Assembly: GCA_039602395.1 (NCBI GenBank)
Contig: JBCNJP010000008.1
Span: forward strand, 24,436,653-24,500,652
Direction of reading: 5' to 3'
Length of the DNA stretch: 64,000 nucleotides
Origin: Deinandra increscens subsp. villosa
Taxonomy: Eukaryota > Streptophyta > Magnoliopsida > Asterales > Asteraceae
Below, piece after piece: positions 51,501 to 63,130 of the stretch (its first letter is position 1; each line of letters begins with the position of its first letter). The notes under the pieces are model-generated. The model was not told the origin of the DNA and ran no database searches. It was given only the letters and a program-made list of their open reading frames with translations. Made by a program: the position numbers and the translations under genes.

Positions 51501-53347
51501 GAGCGTCAGTGAGAGTTTTGCTTGCATAGTGGATAGGATGAAAGTGCTTGTTTTTCCTTTAACCTAGCACGGATCCAATGGCAAAATCACTTGCATCGCA
51601 CATTAACTCAAAGGGTAACGTCCAATCGGTTGCGATTAGTATTAGAGCATTAGTCAGCCTTTCCTTAAGTGTCTCATATGCTTATAAGCATTCTGACGAG
51701 AAAATAAATTATGCATCTTTCTCAAGAAGTTTGGTCATGGGTTGTGAGATTTTTGAGAAATCCTTAATGAAACGACGATAAAATCTGGCATGACCTAGAA
51801 AACTTCTAACACCTTTAACGTTCTTAGGCAGGGGTAGTTGCGAAATAGTTGAAATTTTTGCCCTGTCTACTTCTAATCCCGCTTTGGATATTTTATGTCG
51901 TAGCATGATGCCTTCCTTAACCATAAAGTGGCATTTCTCCCAATTGAGTAATAAATTATTTTCTTTGCATCGTGCCAAGATTCTTTCTAGACTAGCCAGA
52001 CATTGATCGAAGGTATCCCCGAATACTGAAAAATCATACTTCCATGGAGTCCTTGATCATGTAATCGAAAATGCCCATCATACAACATTGGAACATAGTA
52101 GGTGCGTTACATAGACCAAATGGCATATGACTATATGCGAATGTGCCAAAAGGATAAGTAAATGTGGTCTTTTCTTGATCTTCGGGTGCGATCGGGATCT
52201 GGAAGTATCCTGAGAATCCATCCAAGAAGCAGTAGTAATCGTGTCCCGCTAGTCTTTCTAGCATTTGATCCATGAAGGGTAATGGGTAGTGATCCTTCCT
52301 AGTGGCGTCATTTAGCTTAAGATAATCGATGCATACACGCCATCCCGTTATTGTTCTTATCGAAATTAATTCATCATTACTATTTCTTATGACAGTCATT
52401 CCCTCCTTTTTAGGAACGACCTGAACTGGATTTACCCACGGAGAATCTGAGATTGCGTATATTAATCCGGCATCTAGAAGTTTTAGAACTTCTTTTCTTA
52501 CCACATCATTCATATGTTTGGATTGAGTCGCCTTTGTGGTTGTACCACAGGTTTGTACGAGTCTTCCATTAATATCTTATGGGTGCAGAAAGATGGGTTA
52601 ATGCCTTTAATATCCGTAATCATCTATGCCATAGCTTCTTTTTTTCATTTAAGCATTTCGATAAGTTTTTCTTTTTGCTGAGGCTGTAAGTCGGAGGCGA
52701 TGATTACAGGTAGCTTAGAACTTTCCTCGAGAAACGCATATTCCAAGTGAGCAGGGAGTTCTTTTAATTCTACCTCGGGTGGCTCTTCCACCGAGGGTTT
52801 CATGCTGATTTCTGAAGAATCCTCTAAGGCATAGCAGTTAGTATCCTCGTTGAAGATTAGGTTAAGCATTTCTGGTTCGCATTCTTCTATGGGCGAGCAT
52901 GGAATATCGGAGTTCAGTTGTGTTAATATTTGCGATTCCACATGTTCAATTTCCAGCTCCTCCTCTAGTGCTTCTCCATAGTTCACTATCTCATCCTGAA
53001 GGGAATATAGAATATCGTCTTGATCTGGGTCGTGCTCCAGGAATTGGTCGATATCGATTGAGAGAGATTAGCCATCCACTCTGAGAGTTAGTCGTCCTTA
53101 TTGAACCATCGATCAAGGTACGTGTAGTGGCTAGGAATTGACGTCCAAGGATTATTGGAATATTTTTATCCTCGTCCATGTCTAGAAGGACGAAATCTAC
53201 CAGAAATGTGAAAGTATTGACTTGAACCATTATGTCCTCTGTTATACCTGTTGGGTACTTGACATATCGATCTGCTAGCTGAATACTCATTCGTGTCGGC
53301 CTAGGTTCTCCTAGTTGAAGCTTTTTGAAAGATGAATAGGGAATCAA
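51485..53347 (-). pseudogene. Athila-type gypsy protease-RT-RNase H remnant
   Basis: Reading on the minus strand: end of protease (NIPIILGRQFLATTRTLID, about 53130-53347), an acidic linker (52645-52986), then RT, 52513 downward (YPLPFMDQMLERLAGHDYYC; FLDGFSGYFQI; FGTFAYSHMPFGLCNAPTMF) and 51978 downward (KCHFMVKEGI; RSFLGHARFYRRFIKDFS). Finally comes the start of RNase H (CDASDFAIGSVLG; HYASKTLTDAQES), cut off at 51485. The wording fits the Athila lineage. Gaps near 52000 and 52560-52640, together with stops, break it. Integrase and the 3' end are missing, replaced by LTR 6. Confidence 0.88.
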
Positions 53348-53429
53348 ATTTTTTCTAGCTCCTAGATCGGCGAGGGCGTTCTTGATTTTTGAAAGATGAA
53401 TAGGGAATCAAATTTTTTCTAGCTCCTAG
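53322..53429. repeat. 44-bp duplication in the Athila protease region
   Basis: 'tttttgaaagatgaataggg' plus 24 more bases occurs at 53322-53365 and 53386-53429, 64 bp apart. It adds a partial second copy of protease sequence and disrupts the frame. Confidence 0.92.
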
Positions 53430-53455
53430 GTCTTTTCTTTTTTGAGGTAACGTTT

Positions 53456-54800
53456 TTAGCAGACTGTAGTGCACGCTTCATTTAAAGTGACAAATGATAT
53501 CCCTTCAAACTTTTTCTTATTAGCTATGAACTTCTTGAAGAATTTGTTGAAATCAGGGATATGCTCCACGGCTTCTATAAGTGGTATGCAAATTTCTAAT
53601 GGCTTGAAAAGATCATGAAGTTTCTTATATTGAGCTTCTTCCTTAGATCTCTTCATTCTTTTAGGAAATGGCAGTGGAGGTGTGTATTCTCTTGGTTTCT
53701 CCTTTGCTTTTGTTAGTTCCTCAGTTGGGGCTTTCTTTACCGCCAGATTGTCCTTCTCAATTTCTTCAGTCATTGTCTTTTGTATATCGGGCTCGGTTTC
53801 TTTAGTATTGCCTTCCTTATTTGTATCCTTACCGCTCCTTGTAGCTATGTTCACCGTCTTCGTATACTCTCTGTAGGGGTTTGAGATTCTTTGATTGTGA
53901 AGCTCCTCTTTTAGGCTATTGAGTTCTGTCATGACTCTGATCATATCTTCATTTTGTTGAATAGCTGATACCTTGAGTAGATGTTGAATTGACAGTGCAA
54001 TCTGTTGGAGCTCCAAAATATCCTCTCGATTTATCCCGACACCTTCTTTTACTTCGTCCAATGATTTAGCGAGTTAGGATTGAGTGGTCGTCCTCACAGC
54101 ATTTACTTTTTCATGTTCGAGTTGAATTCCTTTGACAGTAGTTGTGAGGGTGCATAGTTTTGACTCGATGGATGCGGTTTGAGAAGAAATATTGTTTAGA
54201 GGAAGATGAAGTTTATCTGTTGGCCAGTGCACTCATTATTAATATCAGTTTTTATTATCTCTCCCGCTTTTTCAAGACTTAAACCTAACCATGATCCTTG
54301 AGCGCTCATGTCTAAAGGCAGACGAGTTTCATGAAATATCACCCAGTAGAATGTGGACAGCAGTAATGCGTCATCGAATCTGTGGTGAGGACAATTCCTA
54401 ATGAGTGATATGTATCGCTCCCAAGCATCATAGAAAGATTCGTCTTCTTCTTGTTTGAATGCTAGAATTTGAGAGCGAATTTGTCCAGTGAATGATGGTG
54501 GAAAGTATTTTTCAACAAAGCGAGTAGAGAGGTCCTTCCATTTTGTGATAGAACCTTGTAAAGAGAAGTGAGCCATCTTCGAGATGCTCCTTTGAGGCTG
54601 AATGGGAATAGGCAAAGTTTGGGATCGTCTTCAGTGAATCCCTAGATTAGTAGATCAAAGATCTTCAAAACTATCGAGATGAGGAAGAGGTACTTCCCTT
54701 GAGGAACCAGAGAATTTGGCTCTGCTTTAGAGTAGATTAATGAAACCAGAATTGATTTCAAAGGAAGTTTCCTTGGTTTCCGGTTTCACGATACAAAACC
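53456..54800 (-). pseudogene. Athila-type gag remnant
   Basis: Minus-strand Gag in two pieces. The N-terminal side (about 54800-54196) has LPIPIQPQRSISK in one frame (FSLKGASRRWLTSL in the other), FVEKYFPPSFTGQIRSQILA and FYDAWERYISLIRNCPHHRF. The C-terminal side (54061-53456) has a lysine/glutamate-rich linker, KRSKEEAQYKKLHDLFKPLE and HIPDFNKFFKKFIANKKKFE, typical for Athila. Stops and frame changes are present. The 5' side is cut where the LARD-type LTR begins (54885). Confidence 0.87.
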
Positions 54801-55800
54801 GCGAGAGTGCAACGGATGGCCTACTGTACCATCCGATGGACATTCCCTGAATATCCATGGGAATGGATACCGAAGGTGATAAAATGTAACACCTGGTTAA
54901 TTCCGGTAAATCAGAGGGAAATTTTTCCGATTATTGAACTGGATTGTTGAGCCCAGTTAGGCCAGTAAGGCCCATTTAGAGATTTGCGGCCCAGCAAAGG
55001 CCCAATTCAGATACCCGATGTCCGGATAAGTTGTCAGAAGTATTCTGGGTGATTGTTATGTTATTGGAAATGTTGTGGAACGTTGAAAGCTGAATTCGGT
55101 GTAAACCGGCTAAGTTCGTTGTCTAATCGGTAAACGTGCCAGATAACCGGACATTAATGTAAGTATGTTGGTTCGAGTGACTATGAGAATGGATATATTA
55201 ACACGGACGTTAAAATTTGTCAGAAAGTCTATTCAGATGTTTACAGGTGGTCTATGCGAACGGAAATGGCAAACGACACTTAACGCGCGTAAGTCACCGG
55301 CAGTGACGGAGCGGTCACTGAGGCCGTATTAGAGTGTCTGGAAGTGCCAGACACTTGAACATTGATGTTCTGATCGGTAGAAAGGATAACCGTAGGAAAC
55401 GATCCGAGAAATAGTGAAATTGGTAAACCGTTCGGTTACCTAAGAATAACCAAAAACGATTGTTTAATTGTTTAACATGACTTTAACGACCCTGTGAGGT
55501 TATAGGTATTTTTCTAAGTGTTTATTGAGTATTACAGTCGCGAAGATATATTCGGTTCGAGAAACAGAGGTAAACGGTATATGCGTCGTATACGCGCTTT
55601 ATACCACGAGTTTAACCGAACGTTCACTAGACTATATTTAATCTGACGTTTTGAGTATTCTGAGAATGTTTAATGGGTTTCATAATATTACAGTCATGTC
55701 GGAATTATCGCGGATGAATTACGAGGCATTTACGGTTTAATGCTTCGAATATCACGGTATAATACCTGCGTATCTGACTTTTACCCACCTAAAAACCCTA

Positions 55801-55810
55801 CATATATAAA
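55801..55810 (+). promoter_or_regulatory. LTR TATA box
   Basis: CATATATAAA followed by ggatccttag, the likely core promoter of the element RNA. The CG-rich stretch begins about 100 bp downstream. Confidence 0.7.
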
Positions 55811-56779
55811 GGATCCTTAGCCCCTTTTTCTTTTCATTTAAGTGTAGCCCCCAAACACACACTTGTGTGTGTCGAGAGAGAAAGAAGAGAGCAAAGCTCT
55901 CCTTCCCATTTTTCCGGCGTCGGACTCCGGCCGACCACGGCGGTGCACCGGCGGACCACGGCGGCGATGGTGGTTTTTAACCCCTTTCTTCTCCTTTTCT
56001 TTCCTGTTGTAAAACCCATTATTCCCGAGCTCGTTTCCGGTCCCAAACAGCCACAGCAGCGGCGGTGCCGCACTTTTTCTTCTAGGGTTCCGCCGCTGGG
56101 CGGCGGCGGTGCCCCTTTTCTGCCCGTCTCGCGACTCTGGCGACCTCCATGTGCTCGCGACCTCTCTGTTGTCAAGTAATGGTAAGGGTTTTAAGCCATG
56201 GTTTGGTTTTGAGTTCGTATTCGTGTTTCTCAGTCCCGGTCTTAACATGCATGTCCGTTTTATGCTCAGATCCGCGACCAACATAGTGTTTGGTGATGTT
56301 TGTTGATGAAAGGATGACGAGGACCGGTGGCTCACGGCTGTGGGAGGCCGACCGGCGGTGGCCATGGCCTCCGGCCGCCGGAAATGGTCTTAGATGGTGA
56401 TGATTAGGTGGTGTTTGGCTAAAAGTGCTTTTGGAGTGTTTGGAAATGGATTTTGGGAAGAAACGAGTTAACTCAGTGGTGAGTCAACTGAGTCGACTCG
56501 GTAAATGGTTCTGGTCAACGGGTTTGACTGGTCAAACGTGGTCAAACTCATAAACCGACTCCAGATTATTGTTCGTGGTGAAAAAAACGTGTGGAAAGGA
56601 CTATCTACTCGTTTGATTCGGACAACGTTGCGTTATACGGTTAACCGGGTCTGGGTTTGCAAACCGACCGAAAGGTATAATCGTGTTCGTTACTTGGTTA
56701 TCTTATTAGTAACTTTGTATACGCGTCGTGTGAGGAACGATTGTAAACTCGAAAGTATTATTGTTATTGATATAAAAAT

Positions 56780-57160
56780 TAAATAAGTAAAGGATATATA
56801 TATATATATATAAGTTTTGTTATCATTTTATGTTAGTAAAAATCATATAATATATGATAATAAAGTTATCATTAGTGAAATGTATGATTTCATATAATAA
56901 AATGTATGATTTTATGTGAATAATAAATTGGAAAACTTATATCATTTTATGTAAAACTCTATAAAGTTTTATAAAACATAAAATCAGATAAAGACGAGAT
57001 ATTTAAATATATATTAACCGGTTTGAAAACTCTATACGAGTTATGATTTTATGATGAGCAAAACCTATGATTTTATGCAATAAAGTTTATCATTTTATGT
57101 AAACGAAATTATGATTTTATGAATACATGATTATGATTTTATGTGGATAAAAGGCACGAT
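56780..57160. repeat. degenerate AT-rich repeat, core TATGATTTTATG
   Basis: About ten forms of 'tatgattttatg' or 'atcattttatgt', spaced roughly 20-40 bp, for example near 56905, 57046, 57068, 57111 and 57128. It may be a decayed tandem repeat. Confidence 0.7.
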
Positions 57161-58469
57161 TCTACCTTTGTAAAAGTCATAACATCATGAGAAATATAAT
57201 CGAATAAGTATCCATGAATAGATATTTAAGTTATGACTTTGGAAATTATTCTAAGGCTAATAAATATAACTGTTCGAGATCCGAGAGATTCGTTAGATTA
57301 AATAATCTGTCATCAAGTCACACGGTTGAATTGCCATTGAGGGCAATACCACCGTGTCTGACAGAAACTGCCTATCAAGAAATAGACAGATAAGTACGAT
57401 CGTATCCGGGTTAAGCCGTATGACTGTATTGGGACATCCGGTCGTATCGGGACTTCAACCTACGGACGTATCATATATTTTGGGCGCGGAGCACAACCGA
57501 GCCTAACCAGTATTATTGCTGTGTTAAATTAAAGGTACCTATGTTTGTTTAGGTCATCAGATTCTCCGAGCTTGATGCATTGTCGAGTTGCCTAACCTTC
57601 AATTTGTATGCTGGACCAACTGTGAGTTGTAGTTTCCCCTATTTTACTTATCATGTTTTTGGGGTGCATATGAACCGTGTCTAAACATTGTTTTTGTGTT
57701 CAATACTCTGCTGTGTTATATATCATGACTTGAGGTGCCGGCGGAATCCCACCGCGTTTATGTTTCAGTACCTGCGGTGTTACCGCGTTTGGGAAGCGTA
57801 GGGTCAATTTAGGCCGTTCTTGTTTTGTTCCTGGAATTGAGGAGCAAGGCCACGAGGCATATGCGTATCCTCGCAGCTGTGTAGGTAGATCAAGGTGTCA
57901 CATACCCATTGTTTTGGGCCCCTTTTGGTTACTTGTGTTGGTTGAACGGGTGATGTCGTATATGTTTGAAACATAAGGAGGGGCTCGGGAAAGTCGCTCC
58001 GAGTTTCCTCCGATTGCTAATTTTACCCTAATGATATTTATCACATGCACTGTGTATTGGAAATGTTTTTAGACTGTTTTGGAGTCAAGTGCTACGACTC
58101 ACCAACAACATTTGTTGTTGACGTGTTTTTGGTTCATATGCAGGTAAGTAACTACTGGGTGATCTGAAGGATAGGCGTGGATGGGCTAGACTTGATGTGT
58201 GCAAGACCTAGCAGTTGGGGTAGCCTAAGTCCGCGGTCTACGGTGTTGTAGCCCAATGAAACGCAGAGAATACAATAGTGCACCAATGAGATTGAATATA
58301 AGTAACCCCCTCATAGGTGGTTGACGCTTGGGTATGTCCCGTCGTTTCATTGTTTGGACTGGTCAGCCCATTCTAAGATAAGGTATCTGTTTGCTTCCGC
58401 GTGTTCTGATATGGGCAGCCGGTCCCACACCCTCCCCGCGGTGGCGGCCGCAAAGTGGGGTGTGACAGG

Positions 58470-58482
58470 TTGGTATCAGAGC
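58470..58482 (+). other. primer-binding site (initiator Met type)
   Basis: TTGGTATCAGAGC two bases after the LTR end. Confidence 0.93.
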
Positions 58483-61400
58483 CCAAGGTTTCAGCAGATT
58501 AGGTGTTCAGATAGAAACCCCTAAGCTTGAACCTATAACGGCTCTAAGGCTAGTAAGTAGACGTTGCGAGACTTAGGCAGATATTTGTGTGCTAGGCAGC
58601 GATCAAAGATTAGTGTAAGGTCGGTGCGGGCTGCAGCCTCGCAAACTGTCATCCGTACCCACAGGTGCACTAGGTTTGTTGAACCCTACCAGACATATAG
58701 CTGTTGATAGTCTGTAGAGGTCCTTGTTTGTGCTTCATTAGTATATGACACATTGGCACTGGTGAGAGTTGTGTGGTATAATTGTGGTTTAGTACCTTTG
58801 GTAATGCTCGAGGCATTTTTAGGTCATGGGGGCGGCTACTATGAATTCGCACAAGGTCGGCAAGGGTTAGACTTGATCAACCTAACTACTGAGCCCACAG
58901 GTGTGTGAAGGCGTTAGTGAACCCCACTAAATCGATTAATGCAGATAGTATTGTCATTTAGGGTAATGTTTCCCCTAGGACTTAAGGATTCTTTTGGTGT
59001 ACCCGATTAGTCAAGTCTCCTGGACAGTCTTGTTGTATGGGATGCATGACCAGCTCCAAAGACTATGACCAGGGTTAGGAAAACACCAGCTAGTTAATAG
59101 TTAAAGCCCAAATGAGTAAATTTTTGGACTCGTATTTTAGGGATTTAATTATTCATGATTAATGATATTTGCTTTACGTGTGCCTATGTGCTATAACTAT
59201 ATTATATGACTGCATGCATGCTGCTGTGTGTAAATTCACATTTGGTGCTGGTGATAGTACATAGGAATTGCCTTATTTAGTTTCTTGTGCACTGTAGTTT
59301 GACACAGTAGGGCTTGCTTTGATTGACTGCTTTGTTGTGAATTTGTTATGTGTCTGGTGGTGATGTAAATCACCTCTAGAAGTATCACTGTTTGTCATTG
59401 GCTGAGACGGATGTCAGAAAGACACCCGCATTTTGGAATAGGGTGTTATGCTTGATTAAAAAGGATTTTGGTAGTGTGATGGGTCATAAGTATATGATGT
59501 TGAATTATGTTGGTGCTAAGTTCCAGATTCATGTTTTTGAGTCTTTCTCGTATGTTCCAAGTTGAAGAAAGGCTTCACATACCCTCCTTAGATAATTTTT
59601 CCGCAGTGGGCGGAATAGCTTAACCGGAGACTCTCAGCGAATTGGCTACGAGCAGTTAGACGAATTGGATTGCAAATGAAGGTCAAGACCATCAAGACTG
59701 ATATAATGAAGATTTTGAAGACATAACGGATCTTAACAGAAGACATCTAATAACGACATGACGACGATACCTGTTTCTACTCAACGTGGCGTGGGAAGGA
59801 GTCAACAAATCGTACTAAACGACAAGGTGTGGAGCAGCAACAGAAGATGAAAGAATCTTCTTCTTTTCTTATTCCTCTTCTCTTCGATGCGGTCGATTAT
59901 ATATATTCTAGCTCATTTCAAACCTCTCTTGTGTAACAATCTTACATTCAGATCATTTCCGACTCATGATCTGATCACTTTGTTCAATCAACTTTGTATA
60001 GCTGATTAAATCTTCATTTTTCGCACGACCATTCGTGGTTGGTCTTGCTAATATGATTCAGCAGAGGTGGCACCATCGGTGAAATTGCTCTGCTTTCTAT
60101 CCTAATGTACGGTATTCTGGTTCGTACCGTCTCCATACTTGTGTGAGCAATCGTTAAAGTGCAGAGGATTGGAAGCTGAGACAAGTAAGTCATTCTATCA
60201 TCGTGGAGAATTTTCACACAAGTAATTGTCACGTAATCTCAAGCATTGAGATGTGACGCTAACTTCGTGCTTTCTCTAATATTGTGCTTATATTCTAAAT
60301 CTGGAGGAGAATCCTGGAGCTATTCGGTATTGATAACCATTTAACTAGTTTCCTCGACAGAGACGTGGATCATCCATGATTAGAATTATCCCTCTTAAAT
60401 TTATTGCCTAACCCGATGTGGTTCAAGTAACTTGACAGCGACTGTCATGAAATATTTAAGTTTTTTCGTGAGACATCTTGATGTTGATTGGTGCAGCGAT
60501 TCAAATGATGAGTCATGGTGCAGGATAGTAGGGTCTAGTAGTAGAATTGCTACAGAGCAGAACCTAAGGGTGGCAAATGTTTTAGTTTTACCAGGAATGG
60601 TAAGGAAAGGATTTTGGTGTAACCGTGTGTTGGATCTGGCAGCGCATAAAGTTATACAAGGCAAGGTAGGAACTGTGGACGTACATGAATGTATGAATGT
60701 AAATATTTGTTTGAAGTTTGTATTGTTTATACATTACTGAAGGGTAGTGGATCAAGGGTTGAATCGCGAAAATGTGGACATGTACGTGCCAGGTAATGGT
60801 GCATTTAGCGTTATGTCCAAGGTGTGGTGGGATAGGTGCGGTAAGCCCTATATATAAGCACTTTTGGCATAATGGTTTATGGCACCAGAACCGGGTAGGT
60901 GCGGATAGTAGGCGTGGAGACCACATGTGTGTGGTGATTGATGTGTTGTCAATTGTGCTAAGTTTAAAATGTATTAAGTCGATTAAATTGCCAAGTAAAG
61001 GCAAGATAGTCGCCTAAAGTATGGCAAGAATGCATCGTCAAGTAGGATGAATCGAATATAACCGCGATGGTTATGAGTGTGGTCTGAAGACATACTGGTG
61101 GATTGTTTTATGTGAAAGAAGACTAGATATAGTTGTGATGATGCGTTAAACCAACTAAGTGCGTAGTGAAACACGTAGAGATTTTGGATATTCTAGAATA
61201 GGATTGAACCCTGCATCAAAAATGAAAACTTGTTGGCTTAGACTCTATACATATGGAAATGTTGAGGTTTTATGGTGGTTATAAGTTTTAGTGTGGAATT
61301 TGGTGAGTAAGTGTTAAGATTGATCGTGACTTGTAGAAACTGATTGGGAGTAACGCGATACTTCATGAGGACATTTACCTTGGAATTTTGACACGCGTTA

Positions 61401-62319
61401 AAAGAAGATTATAGGTGACACTTTGAAAGTGTAAGGTAACGAATTGTTGGTTTTGGAAATAGGGTTGCAAGGAGTACCATTGAGTATGCACTCCGCTCGG
61501 TGAAGGGCAACCAATGTTTGAGGATTCTAGTTGATCCAATTTAGGGATGACAAAGATTTTTAAGCAAAGTGCTTCGAGTATCCCTCAGGATTTATGGTTT
61601 GGTGGATCGAATTGAACTTACGAGTTCATGTGGTTGACAAGCTGTCAACATAGCTTTTGTGATTGGAAATAGCTATGAGTAGCTTTGAAAAGTTGCGAGA
61701 TATACTTGTTAATTTGGATTATTTTGGAAATAACTTTGAGGCCTATTATGCTGGGTGTTGTGATGCATAAATTGTTATAAAATTGGTGATCTTCAAGTAA
61801 CGCAAAATATGGGAATCGGCACACGACAGAAAATATTGTAGACCTTCGCATTACGCGAAGAAGAGGAGAGACGTAAAGTTGCCTTGTTATATGGACTCGT
61901 ATTGCTCGACCGATTAGACAAAGACTTGCTAATCTTGTGAGTATGTGGTGATCTTGTGAGTATGGGCTGTATGCTGTATAGTAATGTTGTGTTCCACGAG
62001 TAACCTGTTGATCTCTCCGGTCTCTTATGAACATAATCAGTTATTTAAGAGCAAAGTGCTTTGTCTTTTGTGGAATAAGGATCAATATCCTTGTCTAGTG
62101 TAGCCGGTTGGCTTGTAACGGAATGCTGAAATTATGGAAGGAGTCTTTAGGTCGCCATTAATGGCAAAGACCGGTGACGAGTACTTCGAGCATCCTTGGG
62201 AATTAATGATACATCATAGTGAATTAATGAGTCCATCATATTGACACGCGGTCAATAGGACTGTTGGATTTCTATGGGTCAGGGTGCGGCCACTGCTTTA
62301 AAAATGACGTCGCCTAGTT

Positions 62320-62480
62320 TCGGGGGTCCGCTTTGTCTTGTTGGGACAGACCTGAAGTTGTGTGCTTTGTGTGTCCGCTTTGTTGGGATAGATCCGAAGC
62401 CGTGTGCTTCATGAATCCGTTTTGTAGGAACACCTCTGAAGCTGTGTGCTTCTTGGGTTCGTATTGTTGGGACGGCCCGA
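62320..62480. repeat. 42-47-bp tandem repeat, about 3.5 units
   Basis: Units begin 'ccgctttgt' or 'ccgttttgt' and contain 'ttgggacag', 'gaag.tgtgtgctt' and a short spacer. Starts are near 62329, 62377, 62419 and 62460. On the minus strand they give the repeated peptide KHTASDLSQQ/KHTTSGLSQQ in the 274-codon frame. Confidence 0.85.
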
Positions 62481-63117
62481 AACGAACGCACGTCGCCCTG
62501 GCAGGATGTTGAGTTGTTGTGACGAGGATGTTGCGAAGTTGACTCGATGGTTCGTATGACATGGAACTAGCTGCGATGTCTTGATATGTTGACATTATGT
62601 GTGACTGTTGCGTATTTGTGATACACAACTTATTTGTTAGACCTAAGTTAGGTCCCTTAAGTGATAGTTGTGACCTTTGCGTTAGGACGCATATAGGGAT
62701 TGTGTATGCTAGAACCGTGAGTTGTGACAGATTCAACACGTTGGATGTAAGTCCCTCACGGAGGGAATTCGGTTTAAGTCCCTTGATGAAGGGCATTTGG
62801 TTGTGTTCGGTTCTAGTAGAAAACCCCCAACTTCCCCTTCGGAGAATCTGATATTGGGATTGGACTTGTCCAATCCGTGACTTATCGCAGCAATAGGAAC
62901 ATGACTTCCCATTTTTCACCAAGTTGGCTGATGAGAAAAGTTTGCTGATCAAATGAGATAATTCATTTGGTCTGATGCCAGGGAAGGCATCAGAGCTACG
63001 TGGTAGCCCCAAAGAAGATAGATGTCCCTCGGAGAACATCCCGGGTGATGTGATCCGCTTTTGTATGGTTACTCCCCGTCCTGTTAATTGTGGCGAATTT
63101 CGGGACGAAATTCCTTT

Positions 63118-63130
63118 AAGGAGGGGAGGA
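63118..63130 (+). other. polypurine tract
   Basis: AAGGAGGGGAGGA directly before TGTAACATC of the 3' LTR. Confidence 0.93.

Larger units (their letters stand above)
54885..58467 (+). repeat. 5' LTR of the LARD-type element (3.58 kb)
   Basis: Starts TGTAACACCTGG, ends GTGGGGTGTGACA. Inside: a TATA box at 55801, a CG-rich stretch at 55900-56390, an AT-rich repeat block at 56780-57160, then unique-looking sequence. Open frames in the CG-rich part (up to 175 codons on the minus strand) overlap each other on both strands and look like by-products of base composition. Confidence 0.9.
58468..63117 (+). other. internal region of the LARD-type element, no recognised genes
   Basis: I read all frames and found no Gag, protease, RT, RNase H, integrase or chromodomain motif. 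The longest open frame is minus strand 62314-63138 (274 codons). It runs across the purine tract and a tandem repeat and resembles nothing I know; I do not call it a gene. A stretch near 59800-60010 has a plant-promoter-like look but no matching partner. Confidence 0.7.

Noticed and set aside
51485..54884. Athila remnant as part of the LARD-type element
   Set aside because: Strand is opposite and the LARD 5' LTR starts cleanly at 54885; the Athila sequence is the older neighbour or host.
55838..56365. 175-codon minus-strand frame and overlapping plus-strand frames in the CG-rich LTR block
   Set aside because: Open frames on both strands at once in CG-rich DNA are expected by chance; no domain is recognisable.
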